Below, in pieces: positions 45,470 to 56,104 of a DNA stretch of 64,000 nt. The number at the start of each line of letters is the position of its first letter. The stretch's first letter is position 1. The translations under genes and the position numbers were made by a program. Below the pieces are notes generated by a model. It made no database searches. It saw only the letters and a list, made by a program, of their open reading frames with translations, and had not been told where the DNA came from. This stretch comes from Marasmius tenuissimus (lineage: Eukaryota; Basidiomycota; Agaricomycetes; Agaricales; Marasmiaceae): the NCBI GenBank assembly GCA_029532415.1, contig JAQOTA010000058.1:620001-684000 (forward strand), read 5' to 3'.

Positions 45470-48421
45470 CTAACCCTGAATGTTGTTCACGTTTCCACGA
45501 GGCAACTTGGGTTCTCCCTCCGTGTAAGGCTCGCCAGTCTCGTTACGGAGCATGTCATTCAACCAAGCACCGTTAGGCTGCAACTTGACACCTCGGGTGT
45601 ACATTACTGCCAAGTACAACCAGGCAGCAGCATTCCCAACCGTGCCGACCTCGTCGGAAACATGAGTCTTTCCATAGTCGCTCATCTTTTTGTGAAGAGC
45701 TTCATCGGTGACGAGGTCGTACAGGTGCTTCGCAACAGCAGCGTTGTCTCCCGGAGGTACCAGATATCCACTCTTGCCGTGCTCGACCTGGAGAGGGATA
45801 CCACCAGTCTGGCTCGCCACGATGGGCAGTCCAGCGTGAATAGCTTCGGAGACTTTGACCTCGAAGCCCTCACGGGTGGAAAGCTGCAGAGCAACTCGAG
45901 CGTTCGACATGAGAGCATTCAACACTTTAAAAGATGGAAACGTCAGTGGCATCCTTCAGATGAAAAAATTGATGATCTTACATTGATCGCTTGGTGGCAA
46001 TCTCATCACAACGATGTCCTTTGCATATTCGGCATACTTGCCGGTGACGAGTTGCATCGTTTGATCGTAGATGATGCTGGCATCGGGATCATCGACAGCG
46101 CCATGACCACAGACCAACAGTTGAGGAATCTCGGCCTCGTCCACGTTTTTGAGCATAGCACGGAGGCGGGCATAGGAATCGATGACGTTGGGGATACCTT
46201 TACTAGGGTCGAACCTGGTAACGAGTGGTCAGCTCTATAGGTGATTGTGTAGTCGCCATACACACCTCGCGACCTGGATGATGTAGTCGCGGTGAGGCCA
46301 CTTCAACTCATTCATCTTTTCTTTGGCGCACAGGCTGCGGAACTCGCCCATGTAGAACGAGGAATCCTAAAATTCATCTTGTCAGTTGATCGCGGGACAT
46401 CTCAACTATGATCAATGTCATACCCAAGGATCAAGCTCCTTGTTCAATCCATCAAGCCAATCGGTGGCAGCACCGAGGAGAGCTAGTTTTTCAACGGGAA
46501 CATCATCCGGAACGAACTTGTTGACAGGATGGCCTAGTGCCTCTGATTGAGCAATTGAATGGTAGAGTGAATGGGTGAAAAACTCACTGATGAAGAGATC
46601 GGCAAGTTTGATATAACTCCACAAATGTTTCCAGACACCCTCCTGAGGGGAGCCAGGAACATGAACCAAGTCGGATCTAATCTCGATGTGGGAACGATAG
46701 ACAATCGGCAATTCCGGTCGCATTTTGCGAATGAGGCCTTTGGAACGGTAAGATTTTTCAAGTTTTTACGAAAGTTGTATAGGTTTACCGATGAGACCTG
46801 TGTGGGGTAGATGTAATCAATACTTGGACGGTCCGCGCGGTAAAACTAAACTCACCAACACACTGAGGGTCATCTGGACGGAGAAAACGTGCGAGGGTTA
46901 GCCTGATTAGGAGGAGGAACAGATATCGACTATTAGCTCCGTACCTATAAAAGCGACGTCAACACCTCCAGGTGCCAAGGGCCCTCCCTCAGCGGTCCAG
47001 CGCAAACCGTTCTTGATGATCCACGCGTCAAAGGCTTCCTTAGCCTCATCGGTCAGGCGTAGATCCGGGGCGGCGACGCCTTGCAGGATGTTGTGGTTGT
47101 TCTTTGTCGTTCGGAACACGCTTGGCGATGGGTTCGGAACGTACCTGCATGGGTATATGTTAGAAGTGTAAGATATGACGGGATTTTATCACGAACCAAG
47201 CGACATCCACATCAAGCAAAGTCAAGAACCTGATCAAAGCATGACGCATCTAATGGAAGATAAAATCAGTCTTCAAGTAGCAAAAAGGAGAAAATAAATC
47301 GAGCCTACCAGGGCAACTCCACCTAGGAGCAAAGAACATCACGGGTCAGGCCGATTATGACGGTGACTATGAATAGGGAATACTTGCCTCCCTGTGGAGT
47401 TGAAGAGAAGAAGCCAATTTTGATGTTCTTTTCTCGCAACTCATCGGCGAGTTTGACCACGGCGTTCCAAGTACTGGAGGGAAGGTTCTCAAAAAGTGTA
47501 TCGAACGTGTGTAGAGTCCACATACCCTTGACCCACGGTTTTTCTGTACTCTTCTATGTCGTCTATGAGGTGAATTTTACCAGCCGCATCTACGGTAACC
47601 TGGTTACGGGGACCGATAGTAAGACGGGGGTTGTTGTTGGGACCATAGTACTGAAGACATTTCCGAGCTGCAGAGTCGGCCTGCTCATCAAGAGTACGAG
47701 GAATAGGGAGCCTCCCAGTCATGCCCTGGGTGAGATGGGGCGCTGCAGCAGCGGCCTGCTGGGCGTCGACGTATACGGTGGGGGTCTCGGCACCGGAGGC
47801 AACGTAGGAGCCCGTCGTGGACGAGATACGGTGCTTGACGTTGCGGCTGGTGGCGGAGTCAGTGTGGAAAGGTTTGATGTTGAACACAATAGGAACGATA
47901 TCCATATCCAGCCACAGACGCGTTGTGAGATTGGGTGCCTGGAAAACTGTGGGGTCAGGACGATAACGATACGCGAATGGTAGGATGAAACATTACCTCT
48001 TTCAAGAGAGAAAGGGTGATGCCAGCACCCAGGAACTTGCACAGATGGTCCAACGAGAACTTGCGAAGAATCTCAGAAACCTTGTTTTCGATCTCCTTTC
48101 CTGTCTTTTCCAGGTTTCCAGGAGTGAAAGGAATGACGGTCGACGAATAGTCGGTACTGTAGACTGAATCATGGATCGATAGAGCGATCTCGTACTGCTG
48201 GTTGTTGTTGGTGGGGCTCCCAGCAATACCCGCCCACATCGGCTGAAAAATAGTAGGTATCAGCAACCCAGACAAAGATCGCGACGATAACGACAACGTA
48301 CAGTGAGACTGGTGTAAGCAGGGATCACCTGTGGCTTCTTGCCACCAGTGGCCACGGAGGACAGACGACGCCTGACATCGGCAGAGGGAACAGACTCGAA
48401 TTCGTGAGGTTGGGGAGGCAT
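45470..48421 (-). CDS. Trehalose phosphorylase (retaining, GT4 family)
   Basis: The protein begins MPPQPHEFESVPSADVRRRLSSV. It then reads YTSLTPMWAGIAGSP, RLWLDMDIVPIVFNIKPFHTD and KIGFFSSTPQGGGVALMRHALI. After these come KNNHNILQGVAAPD, VYRSHIEIRSDLVHVPGSP, VARFDPSKGIPNVIDSY and the GT-B donor motif STREGFEVKVSEAIHAGLPIVAS. The last includes the E-x7-E pair typical of family GT4. The enzyme reversibly splits trehalose with phosphate into glucose 1-phosphate and glucose; this retaining form is characteristic of Basidiomycota. There are more than ten short introns and the spliced length is about 730 residues. The stop is at 45470-45472 after NNIQG. Confidence 0.93.
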
Positions 48422-48668
48422 GGTGGGCGGTAAGAAACAAAAAGTGAAGCTCGGGGTTCACATATTATAGTAAACCTAGGCCTGCCTGGAAAGGGAAAGA
48501 CGAACTGAGCCAAATTCTTACCAAAATCCAAACCAGTTGCTTGTCTAGATTCAAGCCGATTCGCGCTAATTCACTGTCAGCCGACACGCGTCTGGCCTCA
48601 CGTAATGAGCGCTAAATACCTGGTCAGCGACAAGCGCCCAAATATCGGCTCTGATTCATGTCTCATTC
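48422..48668. promoter_or_regulatory. Divergent promoter, trehalose phosphorylase/TFIIB-like gene
   Basis: The start codons are 247 bases apart. The stretch contains an ACGCGT (near 48586). No TATA box was recognised. Confidence 0.35.
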
Positions 48669-50627
48669 ATGCCTCAATGTCCTCAATGTCCTCACTGTCC
48701 TCCCGGCACTCCTCTCGATTCCTCAGACTGCTCAATAATCTGCACAAATTGTGGACTTGTTCTTGATATAGATGAATCTACCATCGATTTCGAACCTGCA
48801 AATACGCCTCATTCCTCGCTTCTCAAAAGTTCCCGCACAACCTGGAACCTTGCTGGACAGAAAAAGGAAGCAACCCACAGAAGGAATATCGTAAGATCTA
48901 TTCGACACTTTTTTCTACCCTTGAGCCTCATTGTTTTCGCCTTTTTTCAGTATCTGATCAATGAATTCATCAAGTCTCTTGCACATGCCCTGTCTGTCCC
49001 TGGCCTTGCACCCCGAACTATCACACTGTTCAACCAGGCGATGGCCACAGGTCAATTTACATGGGGCAATAAGGCCAAGGCTGTTGCTGGTGCCTGTCTA
49101 TCCATAGCTCTCAGGGAGTCCCGCAAACCTGAGTCGCTGAACGACATAGGCTTTCTTGTCCAACAGAGTCATACCAATATGAAACGAGTCCTCGCGTCCG
49201 TCATCTCGGTCCTTAGTATCACTCTTGTACCCAGTGAGCCCCAGCAACATTTGTCTGCGCTACAATCCCATCTAATCTCCATACTCGAGCCTTCCCAACA
49301 AACCTTACCTCCGTTACCACCCACGCTCACAGGCGAATTGAAACCACTTTCAGTTCATTCCGCCGAGGCAACAGCGCGTTCCCTTACTGATCTGCTAGCC
49401 ACAACCCGCGCGCCGGACCTCCTTCCTTTTGCCGCCGCCCCCACTGCCTGTGCGGTCTTCATACTCTCCCTGGAAGCAGAAGCCCGGGCAACGTTGTCGA
49501 ACCTGAGCGAACTTGCCACTTTCTTTGCGACCCGATGTCACGTTGGGAAAGGTGTTGTCATGCGCTGCTATAAATCAGTTCAAGACGAGGTGGTCAAGTG
49601 GTCCGAAGAATTGAACTGGCTTGACGCGTATCAACAATCCAAAGGTCGTGCCAAAGTAGCGAAGAGGCTCCTCGTTGCACGGGCACTCAAAGATCTCATC
49701 GCATGGAAGGATGACATTCGAAGGCGACAGCTGCAGGGCTCTGAGTGCTTCGCTGTTGGCGCCAAGTTGGACGAAAAAGACGATGATGCTTCCGAATCCT
49801 ACCTTCTCGGAATCCAAGAAAAGGATTCTGACGCGTCTGAACCAATTCCTTCTGAGGGTCCCTCCAAGAAGCGACGGAAACTCAACCATATGATTGGCGA
49901 TGCAGCTCAATTCCTGGCTGATCCGCTCGCTGGCCCCATACCCCGCGGTGCACCAGCGAACACCCACTCTATCCCCGACGATTCGACGTTGGCCCAGGAT
50001 ACTCCAAAGAAAGGCCCGGGTATTCCAGACATCGTTCATCACATCCCGTTAACCCAGTACCTTCTCGCGTCACCTGCCCCTGTTCGTTCTGTCAAGAGCT
50101 TGCCCTCACGTCTACAGCTGCTTTCTGTTGCCCGCGGAGGCTCGGGTCCAGAAGATATCAGGGACGAGGAACTACTCACTGACACCGAGTGGGATTCCAT
50201 ACAGAGAAAATCTCCTGAAATGGACGAAATACTGGAGCAGTGGCGACGGGACGGAACGTTGGATTCTATGGAGAGGGCCCTGCATCAGGACTGCTCCGAC
50301 AAGAATAGGAAGAAGAAGAAGGGACCCCACGCGTCCCGTGAACCAAACTCAGGTGCTCCGAAGAAGCGGAAGACGAAGAAAATCAATTTCGACGCGTTTG
50401 CGAAGTTGATGGACGAAGGAGTTTCTGGGAATCCGGAGTTGACAGAATTTTTGGGGATCGAAAGTCTGAGTATTGGGGAGGATGAATGCGAAGACTTGGA
50501 GGCGGGTCTCACAGATGAAGATGATGGGGACGAAGATAATGAGGGTCCCATCGATGGTGACTCTGTGGCTGCTTGTGAAGTGGAAGAGGGAGATGTGATC
50601 GATGACTGGCGTCCGTTGTCTCCATAG
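48669..50627 (+). CDS. TFIIB/Brf1-like zinc-ribbon transcription factor
   Basis: The N-terminus is a zinc ribbon: Cys7-x2-Cys10-x14-Cys25-x2-Cys28, with CTNCGLVLDID matching TFIIB-family ribbons. After a 60-base intron (48891-48950) comes a cyclin-like fold (YLINEFIKSLAHALSVPGL, GACLSIALRESRKPESLNDIGFLV). The C-terminal part has DEELLTDTEWDSIQR and a lysine-rich stretch followed by INFDAFAKLMDEG, like the TBP-binding part of Brf1. The tail is acidic. This suggests a TFIIIB-type factor for RNA polymerase III, but it is divergent. A third Cys (Cys4) arises from a nine-base repeat at the start. The second cyclin repeat is weak. Confidence 0.7.
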   Translation: MPQCPQCPHCPPGTPLDSSDCSIICTNCGLVLDIDESTIDFEPANTPHSSLLKSSRTTWNLAGQKKEATHRRNIVRSIRHFFLPLSLIVFAFFQYLINEFIKSLAHALSVPGLAPRTITLFNQAMATGQFTWGNKAKAVAGACLSIALRESRKPESLNDIGFLVQQSHTNMKRVLASVISVLSITLVPSEPQQHLSALQSHLISILEPSQQTLPPLPPTLTGELKPLSVHSAEATARSLTDLLATTRAPDLLPFAAAPTACAVFILSLEAEARATLSNLSELATFFATRCHVGKGVVMRCYKSVQDEVVKWSEELNWLDAYQQSKGRAKVAKRLLVARALKDLIAWKDDIRRRQLQGSECFAVGAKLDEKDDDASESYLLGIQEKDSDASEPIPSEGPSKKRRKLNHMIGDAAQFLADPLAGPIPRGAPANTHSIPDDSTLAQDTPKKGPGIPDIVHHIPLTQYLLASPAPVRSVKSLPSRLQLLSVARGGSGPEDIRDEELLTDTEWDSIQRKSPEMDEILEQWRRDGTLDSMERALHQDCSDKNRKKKKGPHASREPNSGAPKKRKTKKINFDAFAKLMDEGVSGNPELTEFLGIESLSIGEDECEDLEAGLTDEDDGDEDNEGPIDGDSVAACEVEEGDVIDDWRPLSP

Positions 50628-51290
50628 AGTTTTTCGCGGCGAGTATGTTTATACTATATTTACTTCCCGCTTTCCGTATATTTTAGTCTAGGGCTACAGT
50701 TCTATTTCTCGTCCCGGTCCCTTTATCCTCGTGGACCGTGACTTGATCGTCTATTGACAATATCCGATATTCGTCTGTGTTCATTCAAATGAGTCTTCAG
50801 TGGTTTGAGCCGTCCACTCTGGTCTCTTCTCCATCATTAGCTACAACGCTTTGGGGAAGTCTCCAGCTGTTCCTAGCGTTCCCACAGCACGAGGCTTTTT
50901 GAGTTCCACATTCTAGTGTCATCATGCATCAGCCCTCTACTTGACTCTGACGATAGAACAGTGATATGCACCATCATCTTTCCCCAGAGTTCGGGGTATG
51001 CACGAGGTGGAAGTTGACCCGTCGAACGCGCGACTTCTTCGTGTCTACCTTTGGCAACTACATACGCCACAATCACTTCGAGGCAAAGCTACTCGTTGTA
51101 GTCAATGTCATTCAATCCAGACTTCAGCCAGAGCTTCTTCATCAGATTCGATGGATAAAACTCTATCTTCTCTATCGTCTTTTCCCAACTGCACAAACGC
51201 GAACGCAACTAAAATGTCCAAGCCCAAACCGGTTTTTTTACATATAGTAATACTCGAGAAACGAGAAAGACATGATTTGAAGCAAACGAG
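50628..51290. other. Convergent 3' flanks
   Basis: About 660 bases between the ends of the TFIIB-like and lipid phosphatase genes. Open frames of 93-98 codons on the plus strand show no features that I can support as genes. Confidence 0.35.
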
Positions 51291-53093
51291 CTAACGCAAG
51301 CCCGAGCTCCCAGCACCGGCCCCAGTCGAGGTTCCGATGTGCACCCCGTCATCGTGATCACTCCCTTCTCCATCCCTCCAATCATTAGGTTCGGGATGTT
51401 TAGCCGTTTTTGCCATCTCGTAACCCTCACTGTCGTGTTCGTCGGTGTATCTCCTCGTCAAAGCGGTAGGACGATTAGGCGGTTGGGTCATGGGCGTATC
51501 TGATCTCGAGCTTTCGTTGTCGTGGTGTATGGGTAGAATTGCTTCCCTCTCACGCTTGATACGGGGAGAGTAGGGCTTGTGCGACATTTCATGGGAGAGG
51601 GGTGGGTAGTATTGGCGATAGGCGAAGTAGGACATGACTGTGCCGAGGAGGGAACCAATAAAGACGTCTTGCCAATGATCTGGATAAAACATTAGGTGAG
51701 CATACACGGATCAGACGTAAGGGTGAGTTTCCAAGGTCATGGAGCGTAGGCAAATGAATGCGTTCCGACCTCCTTGGAAAGAAATACCGAAGTAAGTAGG
51801 GTCAACTCACGGCGGTTGTCCATAGTGCGGGAGATAGCCACGAGAGCGGCCGCTGAGAACGGCGCTAAGGCTATCCAAGCTTTGCCCTGTAAGTGCAATG
51901 AATATTCATAACTTCCTTGTGTTCGTAGGAAGTGAATTGCTTACCGTATGTCCACGCTTATCGAACAAGTGGAGTTTACCGGCCAGGTAGTAGGACAAGA
52001 ACCCCAACCCGGCAAATGACACTTTAATTTTGGTCGTGTGAGTGATATGGGGGCATCAGCAAAGAGAAAGCCACCGACTGCTTGAATGACCGGAGGGGAA
52101 GCTGCGGAATCCGTCTCGGAGAAGATCGGTTCTAGTACATATATGCCATGTTGACGACCCGAATTCTGGATCTAAGGACCCCGTAGGAGGTTGGCAGCGG
52201 TCGATTAGATCTGGTGAAAGACGGTCAATGGGATGCACGCAGACCAGGATGACCGAAGCTCGCCTGGTCGGGGACGGCCAACAGTGATTTTGACGAACTG
52301 GGTGATGGATCCAGTAATAGCAAGACCTGAGATCACTTTAAACAAGGGCAAAAGGTCAGTAGCGCCATAAAGGAATTTGAAGAGGTGATACGAACATCCA
52401 AGGGTACCTGGGGAGAGCGGCTTAGCAAGGACTTGAACTTTCGGGATCTAGCGTACTTACTGTTGTGCAGATCCCACCATGAACGGACAGTCGCCAAGTT
52501 TATCAAGGGTTGCAGTATTACCGGAGCGCCGAAACATATGAAGTAGAGGGCGAGATTCTGGACGGTCTGTGTCAAAGATAGAAGGCATGATGGAAATCAC
52601 TGGACATACAGGCACGCGCTCATGTTCTGCATGGCTGCACATGGATGTAAGGTTCCTCGCTCCATGAAAGATCAACAAATACGGACCTATGTCGTATTCT
52701 GGGAACCAGAGGAGACATCAATCACACAGACAACGAGAAATCAAAGCATACGACGTACGACAGTTCGGACAAAGAAAACTCTCTTCTAAAGCCGTCCACC
52801 TTGTCGAGAGAAAAGAATATGGCACTAGATGAGATTGAGAGGGGGTATCAGAGCCGATATGCTTCGTGAGACGTACCCTAGTACGATGGTCAACAGCCTA
52901 AACGACAGTAAGCCCGCAGTCCATCATTGTGGGAGGCGTTGAGGACGTACCAATCAGGAAGGTAGCTCCAAATAAGTTTGCGGGTACGAGGCTCTGGTTT
53001 CTTCATTCTAAAGCGTCGCTGGTCGTCGTGATCGTCAATTTGAGAATAACTGGAGGTATTGCGCTGAAAGTTTGGTTTGAAGTTGAAAGACAT
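51291..53093 (-). CDS. PAP2-family lipid phosphate phosphatase (Dpp1/Lpp type)
   Basis: The start (53093) gives MSFNFKPNFQRNTSSYSQIDDHDDQRRF. Helical exons follow, with LIWSYLPDW and ALYFICFGAPVILQPLINL. The three PAP2 motifs are present: KxxxxxxRP as the VGRPRP stretch, PSGHSS in FRSFPSGHSS, and the third motif with catalytic His in DNRHHWQDVFIGSLLG (the histidine pair is restored by splicing at about 51680). The tail YPRLS-like region is hydrophilic and ends at SGLR. These ER or vacuolar enzymes remove phosphate from phosphatidate, lysophosphatidate or diacylglycerol pyrophosphate. The preferred substrate cannot be told from sequence. Confidence 0.88.
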
Positions 53094-53228
53094 TACCCGG
53101 CGAACCGATGCCTTTTGGTCGTGTGGAGTTCGGAGGGGGATCCTAGTGCACAGCAATTTCGGGCTTGGTACAAGGCTTTATGACAGCCGCAGCGGGCTTG
53201 TAATAATCCTTGGCCTTGCTCCGTCATC
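53094..53228. promoter_or_regulatory. 135-base divergent promoter
   Basis: This separates the starts of the lipid phosphatase (53093, minus) and PPP4R2 (53229, plus). No clear core element is seen. Confidence 0.4.
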
Positions 53229-54372
53229 ATGGCTGGCTCCAATCGCAATTCACCCGGGACAGATACCTTCCAGTGGTCGCCAGGCAAGTACAGCTTTCTT
53301 ACGCGATTCTTGCTATCTCACTGACCGTTTCATGTCTTTGCAATACACAGAATACAACGATATCCTTGGCTCGATCGCGTTGACCGACACAGTAGAGTGT
53401 GCAATCTCTCTTCGTCTTTCCTCCTCAACCATTTGCTTATGCGTCTAGCAGTGTAGAATGGGACAAGCTGCGCGATATAATCAAGCACAAGGTCACCGAG
53501 GTACCCGTTTTCTCCTGGGTCTCCCGCAAATTCCTCACCGAAATGGATCTGCAGAATATCTCGTTGTTCGAAGACAACAAGGACCCGCCACCGCATCCCC
53601 CAGCCTTCATGCCAACCGTTCTCCAGAATGGCGGTCTGAAACTTCCCCCATTCCCCCCTCGACATCAGTCCACCCTCGCGTCGTTTGAGATCCCGGTCAA
53701 CTACATGAATGATGAACAAACTGCGCAGATGAAACAGTACATCTTCGATCAACTAGACCAATTTGAATTGTACGTCGTGATGACCATCAGCTGTCGCCAG
53801 GTCTATTCAAATGCTCTCACAGGAATCCACCATTCACGATCCAGCGCGTTTGCGAGCTTTGCGTCGACCCCAAAAAGCACTACAAAGTGATAGGGAAATA
53901 TCTTCGCGCGGTTGAGAAAGCCTTACTCGTTACCTCCACATGGGATAGCTTCCCGCCTTTAAAAGACAGCGACCTGACCAATCCAACGCGTTCGATGACA
54001 GTTTCTGTTTCGGACACACAATCGATGCCAGCTACTCCACTATTTTCGCCGATACCCTTCCTTCATACAGACGCGCGATCCAAATCTCGCAGTCCACCAC
54101 CTTCTCCTCTCGCTCTCACACCAGCAGTAGCCCCGGAACCACTGGAAACCAAAGCACTAGGTTTAGGCCTCGTCGACGAACTCGATGCACCCGGTCCCGG
54201 GCATATGAGCGAACATCCAACAGCGTTGACCTCAGTTACATCAGTAGAAGAAGGGAAACAAGGAACGCCTATCATCCAAAGTCTAGAGTCCCGATTTGTC
54301 AAAGCTGAGGATGCCGCCGAATCCGAAGATACCATGGCCGTGGATGAAAATAAAGAGAACACACGGACCTGA
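53229..54372 (+). CDS. Protein phosphatase 4 regulatory subunit 2
   Basis: The protein starts MAGSNRNSPGTDTFQWSP. Splicing gives EYNDILGSIALTDTVDSSVEWDKLRDIIKHKV, then the PPP4R2 core IPVNYMNDEQTAQMKQYIFDQLDQFEFNP and PPFTIQRVCELCVDPKKHYKVIGKYLRAVEKALLVTS. The C-terminal half is disordered and acidic. PPP4R2 (Psy4 in yeast) guides the PP4 catalytic subunit in DNA-damage recovery. Intron 1 (53284-53350) begins with GC, not GT; the frame works only with GCAAGT as donor. Exon 2 is 46 bases long (53351-53396). Confidence 0.88.
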
Positions 54373-54429
54373 GAAAATGGTGCATGGTCAATGTATAATC
54401 AGATCTATGATGAACTAATTGACGTACAT

Positions 54430-55057
54430 TCATGAGTAGTCCTTTTTGATTTTCTCAAGCATCACATTCATCCGCAACTTCATGTTAGGCTGCCCTCTAC
54501 CTCCACCTTTCTTCGTGTATTCACCGTGGGCTCGACGTTTTAACGGGTCGGACTTGTAGGTATGCAAGGACTCGCGAGAGTATGCTTTTCGCGCGAGTTC
54601 GCGTAGATCGACCGAGGTATCATCGGAATTTTGGGTAGGCTGCGGTTTCGATTGTGACCCCCGACCATTCTGAGGGGTAGAATGTTTATGTTTTTCGCGC
54701 CGCAGTTGGAAAGCGGTGAGAGATTTCTTCGGCGCAGGCATGTCCTCATCCTGCTCGATGACACTCGGTCTTTGTCCGTCCTGTGAACCTTCTTCCTCAT
54801 CTGCTTCCTCTTCACTGCCGTTGCGGATAGGATTACGATCGACCTGTGCAGGCGCCAACCCCAATTTTCGTCGTTCCGCTTTCCATTTACTCTTGATCTT
54901 GGCCTTCTCCACCCATGTTTGTTTCAGAGCTTTTGCTATACGTAGGGCATGAATCAGTATGAGGCAGTTGATTTGCTCTGTTATTGCTATTACCTCTAGC
55001 CGCGGGGAAATGATTGAAGGTTGGTGGTTTTTTCTTGTCAGTTCTTGACGGAGGCAT
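54430..55057 (-). CDS. FYV7-like rRNA-processing protein
   Basis: Two exons: MPPSRTDKKKPPTFNHFPAAR, then AKALKQTWVEKAKIKSKWKAERRKLGL and on to a stop at 54430-54432. The protein is small (about 185 residues) and highly basic, with an acidic patch (EEEADEEEGSQDG). A conserved end, YKSDPLKRRAHGEYTKKGGGRGQPNMKLRMNVMLEKI, follows. The layout of two conserved basic blocks fits the Fyv7/TAP26 rRNA-processing family, which joins early small-subunit assembly. The similarity is moderate, so I leave the gene unnamed. The stop is 57 bases from that of PPP4R2. Confidence 0.6.
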
Positions 55058-55206
55058 GATGATGGAAGACCAAATAATGGTGCTTACCTAAGACGTGCGA
55101 GGCTCCGAGCATGACTCTGGTGGCGGTGTGAGAAACCCGCCCAGCTTTCCTCTTCCTTTTCTACAGTTTTCTCCCTTACACACCCCACTCAGCCCTTCCA
55201 CATCGC
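55058..55206. promoter_or_regulatory. Divergent promoter FYV7-like/SUI1
   Basis: 149 bases shared by a ribosome-assembly gene and a translation-initiation gene. The stretch is pyrimidine-rich before the SUI1 start, as is usual for translation genes. Confidence 0.4.
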
Positions 55207-55747
55207 ATGCAGAATCTCAACTCCATCGGTCAGATATGATTTCTTGCTTTCCTTGAGCCACACAAACTTATCCTTGTTGTTCAACAGATCCCTTTGCTGA
55301 AGAAGACCTCGGAGGAGAAACCCAAGACGTTGGCTCTCAATCCGATTACATCCACATTCGTATCCAGCAAAGGAATGGAAGGAAGACGTTGACCACTCTG
55401 CAAGGCTTGCCTAAGCGTAAGTACCTACTCTTATCGGTACATTCGCCGCCAGCTCATCGGTTTCCCCCATAGAATATGACCCGAAGAAGCTTTTGAAGGC
55501 TTTCAAGAAGGTACAGCAGCAGCATTTCGAGTCATTTCGAGCAGTTGCACTTGTTCACTACTCTCGAGTCGATCACTGACATCCCCTCTCTCCCTCTCTG
55601 CAGGAATTTGCTTGCAACGGCACTCTCGTTGAAGACGAGAAGATGGGAGAAGTCATCCAGCTTCAGGGCGACCAACGGGCCAAGATATCTACCTTCCTCA
55701 CCGAGAACGGAATTGAGAGGTCCACAATCAAGGTGCACGGGTTCTGA
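55207..55747 (+). CDS. SUI1: Translation initiation factor eIF1
   Basis: Four exons read MQNLNSIDPFAEEDLGG, YIHIRIQQRNGRKTLTTLQGLP, then EYDPKKLLKAFKK and EFACNGTLVEDEKMGEVIQLQGD, with QRAKISTFLTENGIERSTIKVHGF before the stop at 55745-55747. This is the full SUI1 fold at the family's usual length of about 112 residues. eIF1 guards start-codon choice on the 40S subunit. The first intron follows ATC-G (GTCAGA donor) and restores the conserved DPFA. Confidence 0.95.
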
Positions 55748-56104
55748 TTAATGTACTCCCGTTGACGACCTCCCCATATTATTGCCCCAACAATTCACAG
55801 TCACTTAGTCCCACTTGTGTTATTGTATATCGATCTGTGAACACTTTCACTCTTGCTTCACGTTGTTATCACTTAGCTACCATGTCATTGTAAACTTATC
55901 CGCACCGTCTGGTTCAGAGACGTGTCTCTACGGTCGCTGCAAATGGATTAGATTGCTCAAGCTGTATCATATATTATGCTATCTGCGTGAGACCCTTGTA
56001 TAGGCCAACATGTAGGCGCATGCCCTTATCTGGAAGCAAAACTTGAGAAGGATCCTTATGTGGTATAGATAATAGGTGGCGGAATGCACAGGGCCAAAGA
56101 TGGT
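55748..56104. other. Convergent 3' flanks of SUI1 and the tri-snRNP gene
   Basis: About 360 bases with no supported gene. Confidence 0.35.
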
